From NCBI RefSeq assembly GCF_947496075.1, contig NZ_CANMBJ010000001.1:682001-746000 (forward strand): DNA of 64,000 nucleotides, read 5' to 3'. Both the position numbers and the translations under genes were made by a program. Below are positions 26,526-34,738 of the stretch, piece by piece. Source of the DNA: an uncultured Tateyamaria sp. GTDB lineage: Bacteria > Pseudomonadota > Alphaproteobacteria > Rhodobacterales > Rhodobacteraceae. Positions within the stretch are counted from its first letter, which is position 1; each line of letters opens with the position of its first letter. The notes under the pieces are model-generated. The model was given only the letters and a program-made list of their open reading frames with translations, did not search any database and was not told where the DNA came from.

Positions 26526-26869
26526 TCGCTGTCATCTTCGAGGTTTGGCCCAAGGACGGGCATCGCACACCGTATCTGAACCGGGCTGCCGCGCTCAAAG
26601 AACACCTTGGCGATATCCCCGGGTTCATTTCGGTCGAGAGATTCGAAAGCCTTGTGGAGCCGGGCAAGCTGCTGTCGCTGTCGTTCTGGGAAGACGAGGC
26701 CGCCCTCGAACATTGGCGCAAACTGCCGGAACACCGCGACGCACAATCCGCAGGCCGCGATATCCATTTCGACAACTACCGCCTACGTGTGGCGGGGGTG
26801 ATCCGTGACTATGGCATGACGGAACGAGACGAGGCGCCCGCCGACAGCAAGGCGCTGCATGACCGATAG
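26522..26869 (+). CDS. Antibiotic-biosynthesis-monooxygenase (ABM) domain protein
   Basis: A 115-residue protein with the ABM pattern (IAVIFEVWPKDGHRTPYL...IPGFISVERFESL...SLSFWEDEAALEHWRKLPEHRDAQ). ABM proteins are cofactor-free monooxygenases or haem-degrading enzymes, and many are uncharacterised. Its start overlaps the NIPSNAP stop by 4 bp and it overlaps the transporter start by 11 bp. Confidence 0.82.
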   Translation: MIAVIFEVWPKDGHRTPYLNRAAALKEHLGDIPGFISVERFESLVEPGKLLSLSFWEDEAALEHWRKLPEHRDAQSAGRDIHFDNYRLRVAGVIRDYGMTERDEAPADSKALHDR

Positions 26870-27776
26870 CCCGCGCATCACCGCCGCAAGTTGGGTGATG
26901 GTGGCCATCCTCGGTTTCACCTGGGGTGGCACCTTTCTGGTGACCGAGATTGCCCTGACCGGGATCACCCCGTTCTGGCTGGCCGCTGGGCGCATTTGCT
27001 TTGCCGCCATATTGATGGTCGCCATTTGGACTGCACTTGGTGCCCCACTGTTCAAAGGCCCTGTCCCATTAAGTACCTGGACATCATTGGGGGCGATTGG
27101 TGGGTTCAGCTCGGCCATTCCGTTCATGCTGCTGGCATGGGGCCAGCAATATGTCACCTCAGGCTTTGCCGGCGTCTCAATGGCATCCGTCGCGCTGATC
27201 GTACTGCCGCTGGCACATCTGCTGGTTCCTGGCGAACGCATGACCCTGCGACGTAGCCTCGGCTTTGTCATCGGGTTTGTAGGGGTCTGTATCCTGATCG
27301 GCGGCCAAGCTTTTGAGGCCAGCGGTGCGCAGTTAGAGACTGCTGGACGGATTGCCTGCATCGGGGCCGCCAGCTGCTACGGCATCTCATCCATCCTGAT
27401 GCGGCGCCTGCCGCCGGTGGATCCGATCGGGCTTTCGACTGTTCTGCTGCTGATCGCCGCTCTGATCGTGCTGCCCGCCGCCTGGATTGTTGAGGGGCCG
27501 CCGCCCCTGCCGAACACACAGACTGTCGTGGTCATCGCCTTTCTCGGGCTGATCCCCACAGCCGCGGCCAACATGCTGCGCGTCTTGGTGATCCGCAGCG
27601 CAGGGCCAGTCTTCATGTCAATCACGAACTACCAGGTGCCGGTCTGGTCCGTCGTCATGGGCGCTGCACTCCTGAACGAACCACTGCCCCCAAGCCTGCT
27701 TTGGGCCATGTTGCTGATCCTCGCCGGTGTGGGCCTCAGCCAATACGGCGCATTGCAGCGGTTGTTCGCACGCTGA
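26859..27776 (+). CDS. EamA/DMT-family transporter
   Basis: A 305-residue membrane protein with ten predicted helices in two EamA repeats, the first opening ILGFTWGGTFLVTEIAL and the second GAASCYGISSILMRRLPP. Members export amino acids, drugs or metabolites. It is the last gene in the operon behind the NIPSNAP and ABM genes, pointing to export of a compound that those enzymes handle. Confidence 0.88.
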   Translation: MTDSPRITAASWVMVAILGFTWGGTFLVTEIALTGITPFWLAAGRICFAAILMVAIWTALGAPLFKGPVPLSTWTSLGAIGGFSSAIPFMLLAWGQQYVTSGFAGVSMASVALIVLPLAHLLVPGERMTLRRSLGFVIGFVGVCILIGGQAFEASGAQLETAGRIACIGAASCYGISSILMRRLPPVDPIGLSTVLLLIAALIVLPAAWIVEGPPPLPNTQTVVVIAFLGLIPTAAANMLRVLVIRSAGPVFMSITNYQVPVWSVVMGAALLNEPLPPSLLWAMLLILAGVGLSQYGALQRLFAR

Positions 27777-27826
27777 TCCCAGCTTCATTTCGCCAGACAA
27801 ACCGCCCCCGGAGGGCCCGATTGACA

Positions 27827-29173
27827 TCAATGCGAGACGGCAGCTTCCACCGCTTTGACGACATGGTCAACGCTGGCGTTCAGAACGGTTTCGTCTTCGC
27901 TTTCCGCCATGACCCGGATCAGCGGCTCGGTCCCGGATTTGCGGATCAGCAACCGACCGTTGCCATTCAACTGGCCCTCGGCCTCGGTGATGGCCGTCTT
28001 GACGCTGTCCATATCCAGCGGAGCCTGCCCGGCAGCGAAACGTACATTCTTGAGAAGTTGAGGAACGGGGTCAAAAACATGCAGTACCTCGCTGGCCTGC
28101 TTGCCGGACTGCACCAGTTCCGCCAGGAATTGCAGCCCCGCCATAAGCCCATCGCCAGTCGTGGCGTAGTCGGTCATCACGATGTGACCCGATTGCTCAC
28201 CGCCCAGATTGAAGCCACCCTCGCGCATGCGTTCAACCACGTAGCGGTCGCCCACACCCGTGCGCTCCAGACCGACACCGCGCCCTTGAAGGAAGCGTTC
28301 AAGGCCCAGATTGGACATGACCGTCGCGACAAGCGCATTGCCCTTGAGCCGCCCCTCAGCCGCCCAGCGGGCCGCCATGAGGCCCATGAACTGATCGCCA
28401 TTGCCAACACGCCCCTTTTCATCCAGCAGGATGACGCGGTCTGCATCTCCATCAAGGCAAATGCCGACATCGGCACCATGCGCCACAACCGCTTCCGCTG
28501 CCGTTTGGGGCTGCGTGGACCCGCAGCCCTCGTTGATATTGTGCCCGTTCGGCGCCACCCCGACCGGGATGACCGTGGCCCCAAGTTCCCAAAGGGCTTC
28601 GGGTGCCACGCGGTAGGCCGCGCCATTCGCGCAATCCACAACCACCTTCAGTCCGTCCAGCCGCATCTGGCGCGGGAACGAGGATTTTACACGTTCCACA
28701 TAGCGGAAGCGACCATCATCGATCCGCTTCGCACGCCCGATTGTCCCCGCGGGGACAGGGTCAACCCCTTGGGATACAAGGTTTTCTATTTCCGCTTCCG
28801 CCGCATCGCTCAGCTTGTAGCCATCGGGACCAAAGAACTTGATGCCGTTGTCATGGGCGGGGTTGTGGCTGGCTGAAATCATCACACCCAGATCGGCCCG
28901 CATGGATCGCGTCAGCAACCCGACGGCGGGCGTTGGCACCGGCCCCAGCAGCAAGACATTCATGCCGGTGCTGGTCAGACCTGCCGTCAGCGCGTTTTCA
29001 AACATGTAGCCCGACAGGCGCGTGTCCTTGCCGATCACCACGCGGTGCACACTGTCGCCATCCCTGCGAAAGTACCGCCCCACTGCCGCACCGATGCGCA
29101 GCGCCATCTCGGCCGTCATGGGTGCGGTGTTGGCCGTGCCCCGGACGCCGTCCGTCCCGAAAAGCTTTGTCAT
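27827..29173 (-). CDS. glmM: Phosphoglucosamine mutase
   Basis: GlmM turns glucosamine-6-phosphate into glucosamine-1-phosphate for UDP-GlcNAc, peptidoglycan and LPS. The 448-residue protein has FGTDGVRG at its start, the phosphoserine loop MISASHNP (S102), the Mg2+ loop [14 protein letters not shown] for sugar binding and [12 protein letters not shown] for phosphate binding. The start at 29173 leaves one base after the folP stop. The longer in-frame extension is not family-like. folB-folP-glmM is a conserved alphaproteobacterial order. Confidence 0.97.
   Translation of the reverse strand: MTKLFGTDGVRGTANTAPMTAEMALRIGAAVGRYFRRDGDSVHRVVIGKDTRLSGYMFENALTAGLTSTGMNVLLLGPVPTPAVGLLTRSMRADLGVMISASHNPAHDNGIKFFGPDGYKLSDAAEAEIENLVSQGVDPVPAGTIGRAKRIDDGRFRYVERVKSSFPRQMRLDGLKVVVDCANGAAYRVAPEALWELGATVIPVGVAPNGHNINEGCGSTQPQTAAEAVVAHGADVGICLDGDADRVILLDEKGRVGNGDQFMGLMAARWAAEGRLKGNALVATVMSNLGLERFLQGRGVGLERTGVGDRYVVERMREGGFNLGGEQSGHIVMTDYATTGDGLMAGLQFLAELVQSGKQASEVLHVFDPVPQLLKNVRFAAGQAPLDMDSVKTAITEAEGQLNGNGRLLIRKSGTEPLIRVMAESEDETVLNASVDHVVKAVEAAVSH
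28742..28764. repeat. 23-bp repeat with TGTCCCCGCGGGGACA palindrome, copy inside glmM
   Basis: The 16-bp perfect palindrome TGTCCCCGCGGGGACA followed by GGGTCAA is identical to 31125-31147. Here it encodes part of [10 protein letters not shown] in GlmM. Confidence 0.6.
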
Positions 29174-29174
29174 G

Positions 29175-30152
29175 TTAGCGATGTGCCACGGAAGCGCGCC
29201 ACAGCGCAATGGCCTGCGCGTGGTCGGCGACGTCATGCGCACGAATGATCTGTACCCCTTGGGCAATGGCGGCAAGGGCCACGGCCACCGAACCGGGCGC
29301 ACGTGCGGACGCTTCCGGCGCGTTGCCGATGTTGCCTATGAACCGCTTGCGCGACGCGCCCAACAGGATCGGCACACCAAGACTATGAAACAGGCTGATC
29401 CGGTTCAGCAGGGTCAGGTTGTGATCCAACGTCTTGCCAAACCCGATGCCTGGGTCAGCAATGATCTTGTCCCGTGCAATGCCCGCAGCCTGCAGGGCGG
29501 CGATCCGTGCGGCCAAAAAGTCATACACGTCCAAAAGCACGTCATCGTAGACTGGATTGTCCTGCATGGTTTGCGGATCGCCCTGTGCATGCATCACGCA
29601 AACAGGCACGCCACGCTCCGCGCAGAGCGCGGCAAGATCAGGATCGTAGGTGAAGCCCGACACATCGTTGACGATGGACGCTCCGGCATCCAACGCCGCC
29701 TCGGCCACTGCGGCCTTGCGCGTATCGATGGAGATCGGCGTGGCCACGCCCGCAGCACACAAGTCACGGATCACCGGTGCGGTACGCGCAATCTCTTCTT
29801 CTACATGCACCGTCGCAGCACCGGGGCGCGTGCTTTCCCCACCAATATCGAGGATATCTGCACCCTGCCCGATCAGCACCTGTCCATGCGCAACCGCATC
29901 CGCGCGCGCATTGTGCTGCCCGCCGTCCGAGAAGCTGTCAGGCGTCGTATTCAGGATGCCCATGATCTGCGGCGCAGACCCCCCGCTTCGAAATGGCGCG
30001 CGTTCTGCATCCGTCAGGTCCGACGCCGGAATGACACGTGCGGCATCGCTGCGCGACAGCACTTCAACATGCGTGAACCAGCACGCGCCAAAGACAATCG
30101 CATCGTCCGGGCGCGCTGGTCCCACCTGCATCAACGGGCGGATATAGCGCAT
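29175..30152 (-). CDS. folP: Dihydropteroate synthase
   Basis: FolP condenses p-aminobenzoate with hydroxymethyl-dihydropterin pyrophosphate. The TIM-barrel motifs are [52 protein letters not shown] and [10 protein letters not shown]. At 325 residues it has about 55 extra N-terminal residues ([17 protein letters not shown]), a feature of Rhodobacterales FolP. Its ATG overlaps the TAA of folB by 1 bp. Confidence 0.96.
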   Translation of the reverse strand: MRYIRPLMQVGPARPDDAIVFGACWFTHVEVLSRSDAARVIPASDLTDAERAPFRSGGSAPQIMGILNTTPDSFSDGGQHNARADAVAHGQVLIGQGADILDIGGESTRPGAATVHVEEEIARTAPVIRDLCAAGVATPISIDTRKAAVAEAALDAGASIVNDVSGFTYDPDLAALCAERGVPVCVMHAQGDPQTMQDNPVYDDVLLDVYDFLAARIAALQAAGIARDKIIADPGIGFGKTLDHNLTLLNRISLFHSLGVPILLGASRKRFIGNIGNAPEASARAPGSVAVALAAIAQGVQIIRAHDVADHAQAIALWRASVAHR

Positions 30153-31081
30153 TACAGCTTGGCCTGATCCACTGGAACCGCGCGCAGAGCAACCGGCGCA
30201 TCCGTGGGGCCATCACCGCCAATCACCAGCATTTCCAGAACGTCGAAAGTTGCGGCAAACCACGACGCCAATGCAACGGCATCCGCACCTTTTGCTGAAG
30301 GACCGTCCACGGCATCCAGAACGATCTTGGAAGGCGCCCAGACACAGGCCTGACCGTTGCGCATGGCCCAATCCAACTCGGTGCGCGTGTCCACGACCTT
30401 GCACCTTGCGTCGCGGGCGGCCAGCACCCACGCATTCTGTTCGATGGCAAGCAAGTCGATGCGCCGCTGCGCCAGCGGGTGGTCGGCCTGGGGCGCATCA
30501 ATATCGGCGGGCCCGACACAGAAGATCAGCGGGCGGCCCATCGCCTCAAGCTGATCGATCCAGCCGCTCAGATTGTCCGAGGCAATGGCGTCGTTCGACA
30601 GATACACCAGTTCCGGGTGCATCACGTCCTCTTCCAGATCCTCAGCCGCGACGGGGCGGGCGGTGCCGCGGCTGCGCACAATCTCGACCCCCAGCGCACC
30701 GGGGCCACGGTCCAGCTTTTCGATGCGGACAAAGACACGCATCGCCTGCGGTTCCATCAGGATGCGGTCGGCCACACGTTCGGACAGGGTTTCGAGCAGG
30801 TTCAGACGCTCGGCGGCCAGTTCATAGGCGATCGCCTCAGTCACCTTGTCGTAGGACAGGATGCGATCCACGTCGTCATCAATGGGTCCCGTAAGCGGGC
30901 GCACTTCGACGACGATATTGAAACAGATGCGCTGGGTCACCCCCCGCTCGGCCTGAAAGGCGCCTATTTCAACCTCGACCGTGTGGTCACGGACCGAGAT
31001 GCGGTCCAGCGGCGCTGATGTGGCAGTTGCTTCCGACCGTTCAGACGGATGGGAAAAGGCAAGACGGATTTCGGACGCCAT
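30152..31081 (-). CDS. folB: Dihydroneopterin aldolase fused to an amino-acid-kinase-like domain
   Basis: Residues about 20-135 form the FolB domain (DRISVRDHTVEVEIGAFQAER, LSYDKVTEAI, NLLETLSERVADRIL), which makes hydroxymethyl-dihydropterin for FolP. The remaining 165 residues are not FolB. They contain LIFCVGPADID, LLAIEQNAWVLAA, ACVWAPSKIVLDA and ADAVALASWFAATFDVLEML, which line up with the COG2054/MfnE-type amino-acid-kinase fold (ALAMEQ, VWLPS and TSDSxAAWLA motifs) in degenerate form. Whether the tail is catalytic is doubtful. It is first in the folB-folP-glmM operon. Confidence 0.85.
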   Translation of the reverse strand: MASEIRLAFSHPSERSEATATSAPLDRISVRDHTVEVEIGAFQAERGVTQRICFNIVVEVRPLTGPIDDDVDRILSYDKVTEAIAYELAAERLNLLETLSERVADRILMEPQAMRVFVRIEKLDRGPGALGVEIVRSRGTARPVAAEDLEEDVMHPELVYLSNDAIASDNLSGWIDQLEAMGRPLIFCVGPADIDAPQADHPLAQRRIDLLAIEQNAWVLAARDARCKVVDTRTELDWAMRNGQACVWAPSKIVLDAVDGPSAKGADAVALASWFAATFDVLEMLVIGGDGPTDAPVALRAVPVDQAKL

Positions 31082-31124
31082 GATGCGGACCTATGCAGTC
31101 AAAGTTGCGCCCTTCTACCCAAGC

Positions 31125-31147
31125 TGTCCCCGCGGGGACAGGGTCAA
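31125..31147. repeat. 23-bp repeat with TGTCCCCGCGGGGACA palindrome, intergenic copy
   Basis: Identical to 28742-28764. This copy lies between the folB start and the convergent-side end of the cell-wall hydrolase gene, about 44 bp upstream of folB. Confidence 0.6.
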
Positions 31148-31173
31148 AGACGCCACCCTTCGGCCCGAAAACG

Positions 31174-31815
31174 TCAGTTTGAGGCAGTACGGAAGGTGTG
31201 GCGATAGAAGACATGCACGCCGATGGCGGCCGTCTTGGTGTAGACCCGGCTCCAGCGTGGGCGCACTGCGGTCGTGTGATAGTGCGTGGCACCTTCTGTC
31301 AGGGCAGGTGCGCGACCATCCAGAACAGTGCGGGCCACTTTGGATACACGCTCAAAGGCGCGTTGCTCGCGGATGGTTTCCGGCGCGCCATCGCAGGTGT
31401 AGGTGAATTGGCACTGGTACTTGCGACCGGTGCCCTGATTGATAACACCGCAGACATTGTTAGGAAAACGCGCGCTGCGCACACGGTTCATGATGACCTC
31501 GGCCACGGCAAACTGCCCTTTGACAGTTTCGCCACGGGCTTCGAAATACAGCGCCTCGCTCAGGCACTGCCAATGTGCATCACCTATGGCCTTGGGCTGT
31601 GCATCAACCCAGCTGCGCGAGAACGATATGTTGGTATTCGTCTCCGGTTCGGTCAGTAATGCCGCAAGCCGTGTTGACGGCACGCTCCGCAATGCACGAT
31701 TTTCAGCATTCCTCAATGCCTCACCAGTTACACTCGTATTCTCGGCCTCTGCCGCAGCAAGCTGCGTCCCTGCCAGCATGGACCATGCCAGCAGCGCCTT
31801 TACCAAACGTCGCAT
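31174..31815 (-). CDS. Secreted cell-wall hydrolase (SleB-like, Hydrolase_2)
   Basis: A 213-residue protein with a signal peptide (MRRLVKALLAWSMLAGTQLAAA) and a C-terminal Hydrolase_2/SleB domain. The domain shows CLSEALYFEARGETVKGQFAVAEVIMNRV with the catalytic glutamate in EARGE, then the disulfide-type cysteines in NVCGVINQG and YQCQFTYTCDG. It probably cleaves peptidoglycan glycan strands (lytic or muramidase activity) in the periplasm. Confidence 0.88.
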   Translation of the reverse strand: MRRLVKALLAWSMLAGTQLAAAEAENTSVTGEALRNAENRALRSVPSTRLAALLTEPETNTNISFSRSWVDAQPKAIGDAHWQCLSEALYFEARGETVKGQFAVAEVIMNRVRSARFPNNVCGVINQGTGRKYQCQFTYTCDGAPETIREQRAFERVSKVARTVLDGRAPALTEGATHYHTTAVRPRWSRVYTKTAAIGVHVFYRHTFRTASN

Positions 31816-31969
31816 TGATCACCCCAGGATCGTTTCCGATCCGCGGCATTTAGGGAAAATTGAGCAGTTCGTCCAGTTTTTGAGCGATTTGGTCGCACAT
31901 GGCCGCTATGCGTGGGCACGATATCGCTTGTGATATGACTCACTATACTGTGGCGAATGGAGTGGGAAT

Positions 31970-34507
31970 CTACCCGATTTTGTGGCCAATTGCCAATTGA
32001 GCGGAAGCCAGCCGAGCCACCGGAACCCGGAACGGGGAACACGAAACATAGTCAAAACCGGCCGTCCGACAGAAGGCGATTGATTCGGGGTTGCCGCCAT
32101 GTTCACCGCATATCGACAGGGTGATATCCGGTCGGGCCGCACGCCCGCGTTCGGAGCCGAGCTTGAGCAACTCCCCCACCCCATCAATGTCGAGAGAGTG
32201 AAACGGGTCTTCAACAAAGACCTCTTGCCGGACATAGTCAGACATGAACCGCCCGGCATCGTCGCGGGACAATCCATACGTCATCTGCGTCAGGTCGTTT
32301 GTGCCGAAGGACAGAAAGCTACAGTGTTGCGCGATGTCGCCTGCCCGCAGCGCCGCACGCGGCGTTTCGACCATGACGCCCAGACGGTAGTCAAAATCCT
32401 CTCCCTTTTCAGCGGCAACGGCTGCGGCAATCGCGTCGACGCGTGCGCGCACCAACTCAACCTCCCGCTTGGCGCTCACCAGCGGGATCATGATCTCGGG
32501 CACGACCGGCGCACCGTCGCGCCCTGCATCAAGTGCGGCTTCGAAAATCGCGCGGGCCTGCATCTCGTAAATTTCGGGCACGGTCACGCCAAGGCGCACG
32601 CCGCGCAGACCAAGCATGGGGTTGTATTCGGTCATGGCCTCGATCCGACGGGTGACATCGGACAAGGGCAGGTTCAGCGCATCGGCAAGCTCGTTTTGTC
32701 CATTGCGATCGGTTGGCAGAAATTCGTGCAGCGGCGGGTCGAACAGGCGGATACAAACCGGCTTGCCCTGCATGATGCGGAAAAGCTGACTGAAGTCAGC
32801 CCGCTGCATCGGCAAGAGCCGTTCCAGCACCGCCCGCCTATCGTCGCTGGTTGCGGCAAAGATCATCTCGCGCATGACCGTCAGTCGACCCGGTTCGAAG
32901 AACATGTGCTCTGTTCGGCACAGACCAATGCCTTGGGCATTGAAATTGCTTGCGGTTTGGGCGTCGGCCGGTGTGTCGGCATTGGCGCGGATGTCAATAT
33001 CGCGCTCGGCGTCGGCCCAATCCATCAGGTCGGTGAACGCGTCATCAAGGGCCGCTTCCTGCATCTCGGGCGCGCCCAAAAGGATCGTGCCATTGGTGCC
33101 GTCCACCGTGACAACGTCGCCCGCGGCGACTGTGCGCCCGTCCGGCGTCGTCAACAGCCCTTTGCGGGTCTGGAAGCGGATGTCGCTCACCCCCACCACG
33201 CAAGGCAGTCCAATGCCGCGCCCGATCACAGCCGCATGGCTGGTGATCCCGCCGCGTTCAGTGATCACGGCCTTGGCCGCATGCATACCCCGAATATCCT
33301 CGGGCGAGGTTTCGCGGCGGACGAGGATGCAATCCTCGTTTCGAGCCGCACTTGCTTGTGCTTCATTGGAGGAAAACACCAGCTTGCCTGTGGCAGCACC
33401 AGGGCTGGCGGCAATTCCAGTGCCGAGAATGTCACGCTTGGCATGGCGATCCACCTGCCGGTGCAACAACTCATTCAATGCACGCGGTTCGATCCGCATC
33501 AGTGCCTCTTGCCGCGGGATGATTCCGTCACGGGCAAGCTGTACGGCAATCCGGACCGCTGCGCGGGAAGAGCGCGCCACGCGCACACCATCAAGAATGT
33601 GCAAACCCCCGTTTTCAATGGTGAATTCGACCTGCATCTCTTCGCGCAGTTTAGTGCGCATCAGGCGGGCATGCTCAACCAATTGGGCGAAAACATCCGG
33701 CACCAGCTCCTCAAAAGAGGGGCCACGGGGGTCTCGTGTGATGAATAGCGACTTTGCATCGCTCCGCAGGGCGTCGCGCCCCTGGCTTTGGCGCAAATAG
33801 CGCCCCGTGATCTGCGGCATGCCGGTCTTTGACGACACCAGCTGCAGGACGCCCGACCCGCTTTCGCCCTGCCCGACGCCGAACGCCATTTGCTGTACGA
33901 TTAGGCCCAGACCTGCTTCCGCGGGGGCGCCTTTGGCCTGCCGCAGCAGGCGGGCGGAGGTGCCTTCCCACGCACGGGCCATGGATTTGAGAACGCCTGC
34001 CAGTTGCTCGGCCTGCGTTGCTGGGAACGCGAATTCCGTTTCAATTTCATAAGCTTCCAAGGTCTGTCGCAGCGCGTCCGGGCCTTCGCCCGTCACGTCA
34101 TCGAACATGTCCGGGTCCAAGCGGTCGACATGGATGGCGTAGCTTTGCACGAAACGCGTGAACAACGCCGCAGCAGCGTCAGCGCCAAGCGTGTCGCAGA
34201 GCGCCGCGTACCGTGTTTTGTTCATGCCGACATTGAGGATGGCGGAGGGGCCGCCCCAATCCGGGTCCTCGGACGAGGGACGGACGCAGAGCAGTGCCTC
34301 GTCCGGGAATTGGTCAAGAATCGCTGGAATATCAGGGAGATGGCCGCTGGCGATGTCGTGCACGGCATCGAAGGACAGCGCCACCGTGGGCGGCACTGGC
34401 AGGTCGAGCCGGGTCAGCCGTTGCAGGCATTTTGCCCGTCCGCCATGGGTTTCGGTGGTGATGGGGGCGGTGGGGGTGACCAAGGTGGTGTTCGGGTTAT
34501 TCTGCAC
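31970..34507 (-). CDS. Pyruvate, phosphate dikinase-like PEP-utilising enzyme
   Basis: About 845 residues from a GTG at 34507 (AAAGGAG upstream). The order is: a shortened ATP-grasp domain (ETHGGRAKCLQRLTRLDLPVPPTVAL...LCVRPSSEDPDW), the phosphohistidine domain with ITERGGITSHAAVIGRGIGLPCVVG, and a PEP/pyruvate TIM barrel with GIGLCRTEHMF, GVMVETPRAAL, SFGTNDLTQMTYGLSRDDAG and the acid/base cysteine in SICGEHGG. All catalytic marks of PPDK are present, but the N-terminus lacks the usual start and some 40-50 residues. It may be PPDK or a related dikinase; neighbours do not decide. Confidence 0.82.
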   Translation of the reverse strand: MQNNPNTTLVTPTAPITTETHGGRAKCLQRLTRLDLPVPPTVALSFDAVHDIASGHLPDIPAILDQFPDEALLCVRPSSEDPDWGGPSAILNVGMNKTRYAALCDTLGADAAAALFTRFVQSYAIHVDRLDPDMFDDVTGEGPDALRQTLEAYEIETEFAFPATQAEQLAGVLKSMARAWEGTSARLLRQAKGAPAEAGLGLIVQQMAFGVGQGESGSGVLQLVSSKTGMPQITGRYLRQSQGRDALRSDAKSLFITRDPRGPSFEELVPDVFAQLVEHARLMRTKLREEMQVEFTIENGGLHILDGVRVARSSRAAVRIAVQLARDGIIPRQEALMRIEPRALNELLHRQVDRHAKRDILGTGIAASPGAATGKLVFSSNEAQASAARNEDCILVRRETSPEDIRGMHAAKAVITERGGITSHAAVIGRGIGLPCVVGVSDIRFQTRKGLLTTPDGRTVAAGDVVTVDGTNGTILLGAPEMQEAALDDAFTDLMDWADAERDIDIRANADTPADAQTASNFNAQGIGLCRTEHMFFEPGRLTVMREMIFAATSDDRRAVLERLLPMQRADFSQLFRIMQGKPVCIRLFDPPLHEFLPTDRNGQNELADALNLPLSDVTRRIEAMTEYNPMLGLRGVRLGVTVPEIYEMQARAIFEAALDAGRDGAPVVPEIMIPLVSAKREVELVRARVDAIAAAVAAEKGEDFDYRLGVMVETPRAALRAGDIAQHCSFLSFGTNDLTQMTYGLSRDDAGRFMSDYVRQEVFVEDPFHSLDIDGVGELLKLGSERGRAARPDITLSICGEHGGNPESIAFCRTAGFDYVSCSPFRVPVARLASAQLAIGHKIG

Positions 34508-34687
34508 TGCGGCATCGCTCCTTTGCGAGGCGCAGCATAGCCGTAAACCTTGACCGCACAAGGGTTTAGGATGTGCAACTTTCGGCCTGTGACAGGGGGA
34601 CACCCCCCCGTGCAGCATCCGTACACCCCCTGTACACCGGGCGCGGGCGCAGAAACGCGGGTGCGCGCAACGGTTTTCGAGCGTTGG

Positions 34688-34735
34688 AAGGGGGCCAGCC
34701 CCCTTACCCCCGAAGTTTACTTGGCAAGATGAAGG
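34688..34735 (+). repeat. GC-rich intergenic element, copy 2
   Basis: GGGGGC-ca-GCCCCC, a C-run, then CGAAGTTTACTTGGCAAGATGAAG, related to 7851-7905. It lies just after the glyS stop (on the opposite strand) and before the PPDK-like gene. Confidence 0.5.
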
Positions 34736-34738
34736 AGA

